From Cryptomeria japonica (taxonomy: Eukaryota > Streptophyta > Pinopsida > Cupressales > Cupressaceae): a stretch of 64,000 nucleotides of DNA. The stretch is from assembly GCF_030272615.1 (NCBI RefSeq), contig NC_081415.1, positions 367,520,667 to 367,584,666 of the forward strand, in the 5' to 3' direction. This document shows positions 1 to 10,362 of the stretch, one piece after another. The position numbers and the translations under genes were made by a program. Numbering within the stretch: the first letter of the stretch is position 1; each line of letters opens with the position of its first letter. The notes under the pieces were generated by a model. The model was not told the origin of the DNA, did not search any database, and worked only from the letters and a program-made list of their open reading frames with translations.

Positions 1-1674
1 TCGCTAACCTCATTCGGGCTATAACCAACTGTCACTCAAGCCCCTACGACATCAATCATCACATCTCACATTCCCGCTTCCTCATCATATCAATACATTA
101 GTGGTGGTGCACCTTCCATGAGTCATCCGATTCTAGGAGTGAACGCAATCCATCATTTCCAAAATCCACAACAAGACCTCATTAAAGAAATTTAGGACAT
201 GAAAAACATCATCAAAGACATGAAAGAAGGGACAAATAAGAGGAAACCGTACTCATTTGAGGAATTTTGTCCTTGTCCTTATGATCCATCTATATCAGTT
301 GCACCCTACCCCCCAGGGTTTGAGATACCTAAATTCACCAAGTATGAAGGTAAAGGGGACCCCTATGACAATGCTTGAGAATTTCACATCCTATGCCAAG
401 AAGTCTCCTATAGTGACCTATACCTTCAAAATCTCTTCCCTAAGAGTCTTAGAGGAGATGCCCTGGCATGGTTCTCGTCATTACTACGAGGTTCCATTAT
501 CTCCTTTCTAGACTTGGCATAAAAGTTTGTGGCTCACTATGCCTATAACATGGCTAATGATGTTTCCATGATGGACCTGTGTAACACAAAGAAAAGGCCC
601 AGAGAGAATTTTGCCAACTTCTTGCAAATATGGCAACATCTCATCAAGAAATTCCAATGGGACATGCCAGAACAACACCAAATTGAATTATTTCAAAAGA
701 ACTTGGTGCCCGAACTTTCAAGACCTCTGACATCTCAATGTATTAAATCTTTCCAAAAATTGACTGATAAGGGCCTAGCCCTCGAACATGTCTTATTAGA
801 GGAAGGAAACTTGAAACACTACCAAAGATCAACTCAAAATTATTCCTCTTATCATAATGATAAACCAAAATTCTGGTCCAAGAACAAGAACGTAGTCAAT
901 GACGGTATAACTAATGCAAAACAGGTCCAGACCATGGCCACTCCTCCAAAACCCACCACCACTAATCATCAATTCAACAATCAAAACAATCAAAATCAAT
1001 CCCAAAATCCTCACAACAATGTCTCAGTCCAGGGGCGACCACCCCGATGCAATAACATGACTCCAAGAGACTTCACTCCTCTTACTGAGCCTATTGAAGT
1101 GGTGTTTCAAAATCTTGTTCAAGCAGGCGTAGTGGTTTTCCTGATCACTCGCCCATTTGACCCCAATCAACCCAAACCTAGGTGGTATAATGAGAATGAA
1201 TAGTGTATCATCGTATAAAGGGACATGATACATGAAAATGCATGAAGCTTAAAATCTACATACAAGACCTCATTGATAGGGGTGAAATTGAAGTAGCAAA
1301 TGCAAAACCTGGTAATAAAAATGACAAACTCAAAATGTACCAGGAACCTTTCCTGAAACATGATAAGGGAAAAGGCTTATCATCTAATGCAGTGAATTAT
1401 GACTACACTAATCACATAACCGGTTTTGACTCTTTAGTAGGTCGCGTTGAGCCCACAGACAATCATGTAAATGTCATAACTATCCAAGGAGTCAATCCTC
1501 CCCCTTCCCAAAGAAGACCTAATCCTGCTAGGATATTCATTCAAGGCGCTACACCTTCCACCCCCTACTCCCAGAATAACTACAATGTAACCACGCGTCA
1601 AGGTAAAGTTGCGGTCCAAGGAGCTCCTCCCCCACCAAACCCTCCACCCATGTCTTCCACCCACTGATATGACC
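1..1674 (+). pseudogene. gag: gag (capsid and linker) of the outer element
   Basis: The conceptual product begins before the window. Around 290-830 it shows a retrotransposon capsid pattern, with PPGFEIPKFTKYEGKGDP (about 313-366), GDALAWFSSL (about 455-485) and RPRENFANFLQIWQ (595-636). Stops break it near 196, 376 and 520, and the frame shifts after about 1200. A Q/N-rich stretch at 950-1020 leads to a proline-rich linker at 1470-1660 with three spaced QG motifs (TIQGVNPP, IFIQGATP, VAVQGAPP). No zinc knuckle is visible. The capsid would assemble the virus-like particle that packages the RNA. The QG-linker is shared with the inner element and may be a processing region, which is an inference. 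Confidence 0.8.
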
Positions 1675-2519
1675 TCCTTGACCAACTTGGGAAGACCCCC
1701 ACATAGATCTCCATTCTAGAACTTCTCAAGACTTCCCCTATCCATAAAGAAATTTTGGAGCAAGCCCTCCTTAAGTCTCGCATTCCTAATAATATCAATG
1801 CTACCTAGTTCCAAGCTCTCATTGGAAACCTTGCTGCCCAGCAACACCTTGTATTCACTTCCAATGATGCTCCTATAGATGAAGACCATAATAAACCTTT
1901 GCACATCGAAGCTCTTATCCAGAAGCATAAGGTCAAATGTATCCTGATAGACGGTGGATCTAGACTCAATCTGTGTACGTACAAGTTAATAAAAAAATTG
2001 GGACTTTCTGAGGACCTGGTAGACACATCAGGAAGGATCACAATAAAAACATATGATGACGTGGAAAGAGTTTCAAAGGGCATGATCACCTTACCTCTTC
2101 AAGTGGGCCCTATCACAATTGAAACCCCTTGCCAAGTACTAGATCTTGATCTCCCCTACAACATCCTCCTCGGTCAGCCATGGATTCACTCCTTGCAAGT
2201 CATACCCTCCACTTATCACCAATACATAAAATTCCCCTTCAATGGAAGAGAGATCACTATCAAAGCTGATCCACAACCTTTTCCATATTGCAAGCTCTTA
2301 GAGGGGAAACATCCATATCATTGCCCACTAAATAGACCTTTGCCAACTCCTCCATCTGACACATCAAATTTTGCCTCCACCTCATCTCAACCGGACACAC
2401 AAAACAAGATCTTGGATAATGGTTGTGGAGAATACAAATTGGAGGATGTCTTATTAATAGGCAACCTCCCCCTATCTCCTAAGTCATTTGGCAAACCAAA
2501 AGAGCTCAAAAAAGATTAG
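1675..2519 (+). pseudogene. Aspartic protease region of the outer element
   Basis: The retropepsin core is seen as ILIDGGSRLNLC around 1939-1974, where DGG stands for the usual D-T/S-G, followed by PYNILLGQPWIHSL around 2155-2196, the conserved LLG-xPW block of plant gypsy proteases. A conserved spacer precedes it (QLGKTP, LELLKTSP, LVFTSND, 1680-1865) and aligns by eye with the spacer in the inner element. It would cleave the Gag-Pol polyprotein. Stops in this frame near 1703 and 1807 show decay. The stop at 2517 separates it from the downstream G-patch region. Confidence 0.8.
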
Positions 2520-2639
2520 AAGTCGGTCATACAATGCAAAGATACCACCTTCCAGCAATGGGGCCCACTTGATGAGGAGAGCCTTGGCACAAATATCTCT
2601 TCATGGTTGTACTAGGAAGAAGATGAAGATCCAACAAAA

Positions 2640-2984
2640 ACATGTAAAAAAATGTATCCAAACGCATCAGCTATAGTTGAAAAAATGGGTTACAAAGGAC
2701 ACGGCTTGGGACCAGAGGAGAAAGGAAGAAAAGAACCCATAAATCCTATCTCCTACAAGTACAATAGAGGATTCGGATACACCCCGATGCCTAAGATTAC
2801 TATCGCTGGTGCCCCTTCAAGTCCTTCCTTGGATATCAAAAGCTCTGACGAAGAGGAGTTCCATGAAATACCTTATGAATACAAAAATGATATCTTCTTT
2901 GATACTCACATCAATACCATCACCCCCGTAACCTCTCCCATTTCACATGAGCTACATCTTGTCCATCCTAAACTCATAGACTAG
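2640..2984 (+). pseudogene. G-patch-like region between protease and RT
   Basis: The translation from 2652 reads IVEKMGYKGHGLGPEEKG, a glycine-spaced G-patch signature, followed by NRGFGYTP (about 2764-2787), the second glycine cluster. G-patch modules downstream of the protease occur in retroviral and plant Tat-type polyproteins and are thought to bind nucleic acid. The inner element has a matching block (HGYHGKGCGAHEQG, then FGLGFNPC) at the same place, which supports the assignment. An acidic spacer ends at a TAG at 2982. Confidence 0.7.
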
Positions 2985-3482
2985 GGCCAACGAGACAAAC
3001 CCACTTTAGATATCTGCACCAATGATAATGCTCTCATTACTCTTCTGACTATGTGAAACTTGGAAGACTACAACCAAGTAGACAGTATTCAACTTCATAA
3101 AAAAGTAAACTTTGGTAGTCAGATCAATGCCCATATCCAAAAAAAAGATAATCAAAGAAAAAAACATGATTCCCTAGGTGAAAACCTCTCCGAGGCACCT
3201 TTGGATGAGCAAAAAATAAAAACAAAGGGAGTATCCAAAACTGAAAAAACCTGGAAAAGGCACTTGACAATGAGGGACTTGACCTCCCTACCATTGGTTA
3301 CCTTCCTCAAGATAGGTCAAATTTGCTGATAGAAGAAACAAACAGTATCAACATGGGCACCAAAGACATTCCAAAAAATGTGCTCATTGCCAAGTCCCTC
3401 ATAGAAAAAGAGAAACAAGACTTCATCAATTTCCTTACAGAGGTAAAAATCAATTTTGCATGATCCTATGCCGATATCCTAG
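2985..3482 (+). pseudogene. Decayed spacer leading to RT in the outer element
   Basis: Short frames here are lysine/glutamate-rich (3060-3329), and the end of the stretch reads like the polyprotein segment before RT (KSLIEKEKQDFINFL around 3390-3435). It matches in position the KCLDKEEQKQYEELLHEF segment of the inner element. Several stops and at least one frame change are present. No separate function is visible. Confidence 0.5.
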
Positions 3483-4229
3483 GTTTAGATACTGACTTGG
3501 TGGTTCATAATCTCATCATCCGCCCAAACGCAAAACCTGTGAAACAGAAGTTGCACAAAATGCATCCATATATTGCACTCCTGGTCAAGGTAGAACTCCA
3601 AAAAATGTTGGACGTGGAATTCATCAAACCAATAGACTACGTTGAATGGGTCTCCAACATTGTACCTGTCGGCAAACCCGTCGGGGGCATCCGCATCTGT
3701 ACTGATTTCTAAGATCTAAATAAGGCTTGTCCTAAAGATGATTTCCCGCTACCCAATATAGATATGATTGTGGACCTTACTGTAGGACATGAGATGCTAT
3801 GACTTATGGATAGATTCTCTGGATATAATTAAATGAGGATTGCAGACGAAGATCAACATAAAACTGCATTCACAACACCATGGGGGACTTTCTATTACTG
3901 GTTCATGCCTTTTGGCATCAAAAATGCTGGAGCCACATATCAGTGTGCCATGATGATGATTTTTCATGACCTCTTGCATAATATTATGGAGGACTATGTG
4001 GATGATATGCTAGGCAAATCAAAGATGAGACAGGAACACATCCCTATCTTAAAGCAGATCTTTGAAAGATTGGAAAAATACAAATTGTGCCTAAATCCTA
4101 AGAAGTGTGTTTTTGGGGTCACATCGGGAAAACTACTAGGTTTCATTGTATCTCGCAGAGGCATTGAGGTCGATCCTGCGAAGGTAAAAGCTATCATGGA
4201 AATGCCTCCACCGAAAACTCTCAGATAGC
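3483..4229 (+). pseudogene. Reverse transcriptase of the outer element
   Basis: Successive RT blocks are readable: NAKPVKQKLHKMHP, then FIKPIDYVEWVSNIVPVGKP (3619-3678), ICTDF (3698-3712), DDFPLPNIDMIV (about 3738-3773), PFGIKNAGATYQ (3908-3943) and the catalytic YVDD at 3995-4006, then LGFIVSRRGIEVDPAKV (about 4137-4185). These are the canonical motifs of a Ty3/gypsy RT, which copies the element RNA to cDNA. Stops lie at 3710, about 3799 and 3830, so it is inactive. It is close in sequence to the inner element RT but not the same family copy. Confidence 0.9.
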
Positions 4230-4740
4230 TACATAGCCTCCAGGGAAAACTCCAGTTTGTTAGATGTTTTATTTCACAACTGACAGATAAGTGCCATCCA
4301 TTTGCACACCTATTGTGCAAAGACACAAAATTCAAATGGGACTACTTTTGTCAAAAGGCCTTTGAAAAACTAAAAGAATATTTGGCATCACCTCCAGGCC
4401 TTTTTCATTCCTACTCCTGGAAAACCTCTTATTTCGTACACATGTGCTACCATAGTGGAATTGGGGGCATTGCTAACACAAACAGATGATCAAGGGAAGG
4501 GACATGCCATTTACTACATCAGTCAGACACTAGTAGGGTATGAACTCAATTATACCCCCATTGAAAGAGCATGCATGGCATTGGTGTTTAGCACACAAAA
4601 AATCCAACACTATATGCTAAACAACAAAACAAAACTGATTGCTAAGATTAACCCGCTTAAATATCTCTTGTCAAAAGCTGTCCTCACCGACAGAAGTACT
4701 AAATGGGTCATGTTGTTAAGCGAGTTTGACATTTAATATG
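4230..4740 (+). pseudogene. RNase H (gypsy type) of the outer element
   Basis: After RT come LQGKLQFVRCFIS (4236-4275) and then the RNase H body: ELGALLTQTDDQGKGHAIYY (4458-4517), SQTLVGYELNYTPIERACMA (4521-4580) and LLSEFDI before the TAA at 4734. This matches the gypsy RNase H pattern in which RNA is removed from the RNA:DNA hybrid. The N-terminal part around 4330-4450 is frameshifted. Confidence 0.85.
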
Positions 4741-5270
4741 TAGACAAAAAAGAAATCAAGGGACAAGTCATCGCAGACCAATTGATTGACGCTCCACTTC
4801 AAGGTGACCATCCTATTCTCATAGAATTACCGAATGAATTCATTATGACTATCACCACATCCTCCACACAGAAATTGTACTTTGATGGCTCTTACACCCA
4901 AAATGGATCGGGGGTAGGAATACTACTGATCACACCTTAAGGAGATGGTATCCCAAATTCATACAAGATAGATTTTGCATGTACCAACAACATCGCAGAA
5001 TATGAGGCACTCATTACAGGATTATGCTTGGCTATCCAATGGAAGATAAGGGAATTACAAGTCTATGGTGATTCCCAACTTGTCATAAAACAAGTCAATG
5101 ATGAATACCAAACACAAGATGAAAAAATCCTTCCCTATCGTAGCATGGTTGAAGATATTAAGAAGCACTTCATAAAAATCGAGTTTGATCAAGTCCCGCA
5201 AACAAACAATAGGGTTGCAGATGCAATGGCCACCATTGGCTCCCTCCTTCAGATGCCAACACATAGTTAG
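4741..5270 (+). pseudogene. Second, archaeal-type RNase H (aRNH) of the outer element
   Basis: The stretch reads KLYFDGSYTQNGSGVG (about 4872-4919), then FACTNNIAEYEALITGL and LQVYGDSQLVIKQVNDEY (about 5055-5108), ending in NNRVADAMATIGSL. The acidic triad sits in FDG, AEYEA and YGDS. This extra RNase H after the ordinary one is characteristic of Tat-lineage plant elements. A stop at 4938 and the TAG at 5268 interrupt it. Confidence 0.85.
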
Positions 5271-5570
5271 AAGTGTGAGTTCTTTTTCAAGCAACTATTT
5301 ATATCGACATACGATCTACCGGAGTCTGAAATGGTATGTGTACTCATTGGTCTCGAGTCCTCCTGGTACCAAGAAACCTTCTCTTTCCTAAAAGACAACA
5401 CCATTCCCCCACACCTTACCAAAACCAAAAAACAAACCTTCATTTGTCAATGTGCTTGTTACACTATGCTTGGAGACACCCTATTTAGAAGGAACTTTGA
5501 TGGTTCCCTCCTAAGGTGTTTAGATAAACAAGAGGCAGAATGGGCATAATGTGAAGTAGACGAAGGCATC
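5271..5570 (+). pseudogene. Integrase N-terminal segment, left half of split gene
   Basis: Translation of 5331-5549 gives the region preceding the integrase zinc finger: YTMLGDTLFRRNFDGSLLRC (about 5460-5519), followed by a TAA at 5547. The conserved H-H part of the zinc finger is cut off by the LTR at 5571 and is found at 18405 onward. The last 108 bases are repeated on the other side of the insertion. Confidence 0.8.
5463..5570 (+). repeat. Left copy of 108-bp target duplication
   Basis: This stretch of the outer integrase gene reappears at 18297-18404 with two mismatches that I can see (positions 5468 and 5493). It ends directly against the TG of the inner LTR. Confidence 0.95.
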
Positions 5571-7197
5571 TGTGGGGGAAAAAGTGAGACTAGGTTAACA
5601 TGCCCTAATCCTACCTTTTGACACACATTACGGAATACAAAAGAGCCTAGAGATATCGCACAATTGGCTACTTCTTTTGGTGAAAGAGAGAGCCACGGGA
5701 TATCTATTAGGATTTCTATTCCCTTGTTGAAATTGTAAGATCAAGTAATGCAAGTTCAAACCCTAATCCCAAAATGCAAGTATGAACTAATAACAAGATT
5801 GCAGAATTGAGATTAAACAATGAACAACTGTAAATAAAAGGATGAAATAAGAATGCAGATGTGTACCTGGAGTCAAAATCAGACTGAAAATGTTCGGGAC
5901 AGGGGCGCGGGTGCCACTGTCCTGAAAACTACACCGGAAACTGCTGTTCTGCACTCTGAAACACTGTCGGGAAGCTGTCTGAAAGCTATCTGTCCGGAAG
6001 ACCAGGGCGCCCAGCACCTCTGTCCCAGGGACCAGGGCACCCAGTGCCCCTGTCCCAGTCTTCTGCTCTGCAATTTGATACAGAGTGCTGTCTCGACCTT
6101 CTCTCTCCGGATCTGTATCCCGCGGCGTTGTCTGAATCCCGAAACCTGCAATGATATCTGGAAAAGGGTGTATGGGCGGCTATATAGGGTTTTGCCTTAG
6201 TCAAACCCCCGCTTCGGTGATTTCCACCTCCACGAATAGCCAATTTGTTTTGTAAAATGTATTGTGTGTGCAGACCTAGTGTGTGTGCAAGGTCCTAAAA
6301 TGCAAGAAAGCAAACTAGAGCAACCTAGAAAGTAAACCCTAATTGCTTGTAAATGATAACGTAAATGCTCTAAATCAAGATGCAAAGTGATCTAAAGCAT
6401 GAATAAATGATGTATTGAAGCTTATGCAAAGACATGAAAACAACATGAAATCATACCCAACCCTCAAGTGAGGAGTACAAGCCAATCTTCAGTTGGTAAT
6501 CTCCTATTGTTCTTCAATGTCTTCCAAGCCCTAAATGGATGAATGGAATTGATAAATGCTTGATAGAGGGATGTTGTAAGATGTTGAAGTCTTCAAAGAT
6601 CTGCTCTTTCGCTGCATATGAAGTTCCTGAAAACAAAAATCAGATCCCTTCAAATGAAGAAAGAGAGCTCTTATGTATGAAACCCTAGGTCGCAATTTCG
6701 TCTTTTGGCCGACCTAGAGATTGAATATCCCACCAATTTCTTGGGGTTAAGCTTTATTTTATGATTGGATCGCGCTCCTAAAATTTCGGGAAAAATGTCC
6801 GGGACCGTGTGCACTCCGGGCACCACGGTCCCAACAACTTTTCACCAAATTTTCAGGACCGTCAGATATGATGATTTTAGAGAGAATCCCAAAGTTACCG
6901 GTGATTTCGAGATGTTTTGACCCTCGAAATCAAGCCCCCAAGCTCAGAATAGGGCCTAATTAGGGTTTTTGATTAAGTGATGTATTGGAGGAATAAAATG
7001 AAAGGGGCATGCTTTAATGAAAGGGCCCGACTTTGTGATGTGGAAAATGGTGAAATAGAACCTTTAGACCTAATTAATTCGATTAATTAAGTGCTAAAGG
7101 GGAAATGCCATGCAAAGTGCAACTGCGCCAAGGCGGGTGCTAAACTAGGTGTTAAATTGTACTACTTTAGCAAGTGCGTGCAATTTATGACGTTACA
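5571..7197 (-). repeat. 3' LTR of the inner element (1627 bp)
   Basis: It starts at TG (5571) and ends at CA (7197); in element orientation it starts TGTAACG and ends CCCACA. It contains a 30-bp GC-rich tandem duplication at 6001-6060. It also keeps a CTATATAG motif at 6180-6187, a plausible TATA box in element orientation, inside a 50-bp block (6170-6219) that is absent from the 5' LTR. Short open frames in it are shadows without codon signal. Confidence 0.93.
6001..6060. repeat. Tandem 30-bp GC-rich duplication inside the LTR
   Basis: Two adjacent units beginning ACCAGGGCGCCCAGC and ACCAGGGCACCCAGT. The same pair occurs in the other LTR at about 17150-17209, so it predates the insertion. 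Confidence 0.85.
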
Positions 7198-7216
7198 TTT
7201 AGCCCCCACTTTAGCA
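7198..7216 (-). promoter_or_regulatory. Probable polypurine tract of the inner element
   Basis: On the minus strand the bases next to the 3' LTR read CTAAAGTGGGGGCTAA, a purine-rich run that would prime plus-strand DNA synthesis. It is interrupted by a few pyrimidines. Confidence 0.6.
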
Positions 7217-7804
7217 GTCATATGAGTACTACGTGCATATGCAAGCTAAAGTACAGAAAGTAAACATTATTTGAAAAAGGATTTATCCATAAGTTGTCGG
7301 ACGAAGCCCCCAGCAGCATCTGCAGTACACAGTTAGGAACCGCACCCTACAAAACACACGTTAGATCACAAAAATCACCTAATGCTTACTAAGGAAAGTG
7401 ATGAAATTTGTGAGTAGCTGTATGCCCCCCCTGTTTCGACTTGCTTATTAGGGAGGTGAAACAGGGTAGCATGTTTACTTACGACAAATTGTGTAAGAGA
7501 GTATTGATGAGGGATGTTCACTGAAAAGGCTTCATCAGAGCACTTTTTGGAACATCCTGAGAGTAGGGGAATGAAAATACGATTCCTACACAACAAATGG
7601 TTCGAAAATCGCATCTCCCAAACTCAAGTTATGATGAAATGAGTGAAAGAGGAAAATTAGGGTTTTGAAAATAAAGGTACAGGAATGAACGTATATACCT
7701 TGAAAGAGACACTTGCATTTGTCACTTTGTTGATTCTGAGTACTGTTCATTGCAGCAGAGCCCACATAGCTATCATCATGCCTTCACGATGACCGGAGCA
7801 TCCC
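7217..7804. other. Region between the 3' LTR and the antisense PMD gene
   Basis: No coding signal was found. It would carry any promoter and 5' UTR of the PMD gene that starts at 7805. I see no convincing TATA box. Confidence 0.4.
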
Positions 7805-7858
7805 ATGAGGGTTGAGATCCTGCGCCAGGCCGTGATTGACGATGAGCCACTAGACGAG

Positions 7859-8191
7859 GTGAGTTGACTGAACTTTGACTTTTGATTTTCTGCATTTTGA
7901 CTTTTCTGTGATCGTATGCGGGCCCTGAAGGCTGACCCGGGGCCCACCCAGGGTGCCATGGTCCCTGTGGGGCGCCCTGGTCCCCCCAAGGCACCATGGT
8001 CCCTGACAAGGGCGCCATGGTCCCCTCAGGGCGCCATGGTCCCTGACAGGGCGCCATGGTCCCTGACAGGACACTATGGTCCCCAATCAGGGCTTGGCGA
8101 GGGGTTTCAGGACTAGCACATGATGTTTGACAGTTTGCATTAGCGATTTTGATGATCGAGTACTGATTACGGTTATGTTTTTGTGTTGCAG
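7859..8191 (+). other. Predicted intron 1 of the inner PMD gene
   Basis: It begins GTGAGT and ends TTGTGTTGCAG. Removing its 333 bases joins two open frames without a shift. Most of its central part is a GC-rich minisatellite. Confidence 0.75.
7936..8092. repeat. GC-rich minisatellite in PMD intron 1 (inner element)
   Basis: Roughly seven imperfect units of about 20-22 bp share GGCGCCATGGTCCCTGACAG, with variants GGTGCCATGGTCCC and GGCACCATGGTCCC. It stands out against AT-rich surroundings. Related words (GGGCACCACGGTCCC) occur in the LTRs. Confidence 0.88.
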
Positions 8192-10362
8192 GGCCTTCCG
8201 TACATGAGAGAGCATACAGTGGGACATATTCTTCACAGTTTACGAGATCAGATTCCACGGCTTACTCAGTCAGAGAGAGACACACTGTCGATAGTAGGAT
8301 TATGGTATGTGATCCTCATGCCAGCTATTCGGTTCCATCCTGCGATGCTGATGGCATTGATGGAGCGACGGGATCCTGACACATGCACATTTCATCTTCC
8401 AGTAGGGGAGCTGACAGTTACACTCGAGGATGTGTACCGTATACTTCGTCTTCCTATCAGAGGAGTGACTGTTACATACGCGACTGATCGGTCAGCGAAG
8501 GATCATCAGAGAGAGCAGGTGTATTGCATAGGGAGAGTCATGCCGAGTGAGACAAGAGGTCGCATCATGGTCAGTTGGCTCTTACATCCTACAGGGGAGG
8601 TACCCCTTCTGAGACGCCTTATGATAGCCATCATAGCACTAGCCGTTTGCCCTAATGGGCGAGGGACACACATGCATGGGGGTCTCACATGGTGTATCAG
8701 AGCGATGGAGAGACACAGGAGAGTGTATGCTTGGGGTCGGAGTATGCTTGCACATCTCTATCACGACCTTGAGGAGTACGTATTTGGACAGGGGTTCAGT
8801 TTGATGACATGCACACTTCTGCAGGTGTGGATTTTAGAGCACTTCACATGCACCAGGCCCGTCGGCTTTCCGCTGAGTATAGGGAGCGAACGAACTAGGG
8901 TGTTTGCTTATCCACTTACCAGCGAGTGGAGATTTGGAGATTTGTTATATTGGAGAGTGATTTTTGACAGACTGACAGCCGAGGTGACAGTGTGGAGACC
9001 TTACGTACGGATGCACAGATGGGATGGGATGGAGAGACAGTTAGCATGCCTACAGAGGAACCACCTACTGCGGGGAGGATATGCACACATCATAGTCCCT
9101 TTCTACTTCGACCGAGTACGGAGGCAGTTCGGGCTAGAGCAGTGTGTTCCAGCCGATGTGCCCATCTATACTCGACACTCGCGGGTCCTTCCCAGACCTA
9201 GAGCAGTAGCGAGACCGACGATAGATGACATCGAGACTACAGACTTAGAGGGATCTAATCAGGATGTAGTCACTGACTACTCTGCAGAGCCTGGAGCACA
9301 GCGCAGGTACATCTCATGGTTTATGAGATCATATCCAGGTCCTATCTTTCCACTAGATCATTCGATAGGCTATCGAGGCCCATGGAGACATGGAGACCAA
9401 GACGAGGACTAGGGATCCAGGTCAGAGGAGCCAGAGGAGGGAGAGGGTCATGAGGAGGCGGGAGATCCTGATCCACCTACAGGCGATCAGCCCAGTGTCG
9501 AGGAGGAGGAGGATACAGATAGAGAGGAGGACGAGGGAGATGCAGGTGATGATGCAGATGAGGACGAGGATGAGGATGACGAGAAGGACGAAGAGGAGGA
9601 GGATAGAGATGATGAGGAGGAGTTGGATGCAGCTCCCCACCATTTAGGAGATGATACCATAGCTCTAGATCCACCTCTTATTCCCCAATAGGGGGAACAT
9701 GAGGCGATACGGAGACCTGTTCCTAGTACTATCCAGCCCACACCCATCGTGCATAGATTATTCGAGCGAGGGGAGCCTAGTGGTGCCCAGGCATAGATGC
9801 TACCATATCATGATCCCTACTGGCGTGAGGGAGATCCAGGTATAGTAGTTTTATATTGATTGATTAATGTTTTGATGATATAGAATGGTACTAACAAAAA
9901 ATCTATTCTACTGCCATAGCTAATGTGCAGGAGTGGCGTTCCTTAATTCAGTAGGCAATGACAGACATTTCCATGATAGCACAGATCCCCAGTTCCTCAC
10001 AGATTGCCTATAGGCCTCAGGGGAACGCGGGTCGGCATGAGGACTTGTTTTCCCCATTTCGAGTACAGGTAGATATATGGAGGAAGAGAGAGAGAGTCCT
10101 ATCAGAGGACCTCCAGCAGGCGCGACAGAGAGAGAGAGTCCTATCAGAGGACCTCCAGCAAGTGCGGTGAGATCTAGCAGCGGCTCAAGCCGAGGCTACC
10201 ACCTATCGCGCGATCCTTATGGATAGGGATTGTAGGAGTTCCTCTCGGAGTCACTCACGGTCTATATCGCGCTACACACCCATGGGTCCACCTTCATGGC
10301 CAGATCAGGAGGGAGCCTCCAGTCGACACTCTCCAGCCACTAGCCCTAGGGATAGGAGATGA

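Larger units (their letters stand above)
7805..10362 (+). pseudogene. Antisense plant mobile domain (PMD) gene of the inner element, spliced, nearly intact
   Basis: Exon 1 (7805-7858, 18 codons, MRVEILRQAVIDDEPLDE) ends at a GT donor. Exon 2 starts at 8192 after a GTTGCAG acceptor and joins in frame. Exon 2 encodes the PMD core: FHLPVGELTVTLEDVYRILR (about 8390-8449), then LPIRGVTVTY, YAWGRSMLAHLYHDLEEYVF and FDRVRRQFGLEQ. A TAG at 9410 is followed in frame by a very acidic Glu/Asp tail to about 9690. A second likely intron (9840-9930, GT-AG) leads to a tail with two copies of RERVLSEDLQQ and an Arg/Ser-rich end, stopping at 10360. TAG at 9952 and TGA at 10168 look like C-to-T changes. The intron 2 joint is one base out of frame, so an indel or another splice site is likely. 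PMD proteins (MAIN/MAIL type) act in silencing and also occur in transposons. Its role here is unknown. Confidence 0.82.

Noticed and set aside
5853-6200. ORFs on both strands of the inner 3' LTR (plus-strand partner at 17002-17397)
   Set aside because: They are conserved only because the LTRs are recent copies. The GC-rich 30-bp repeat keeps several frames open, and no protein motif is seen.
7936-8092. Possible CRISPR-like array of regularly spaced repeats
   Set aside because: Units are contiguous without unique spacers, degenerate, and in an intron of a plant transposon gene; it is a minisatellite.
7776-8258. 160-codon minus-strand ORF over the PMD intron
   Set aside because: It is the reverse frame of the minisatellite (Pro/Gly/Trp repeats) and overlaps a predicted intron and exon of the real gene.
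9422-9747. Ser-, Leu- and Pro-rich minus-strand ORFs
   Set aside because: They are reverse frames of the GAG/GAT-rich acidic tail of the PMD gene.
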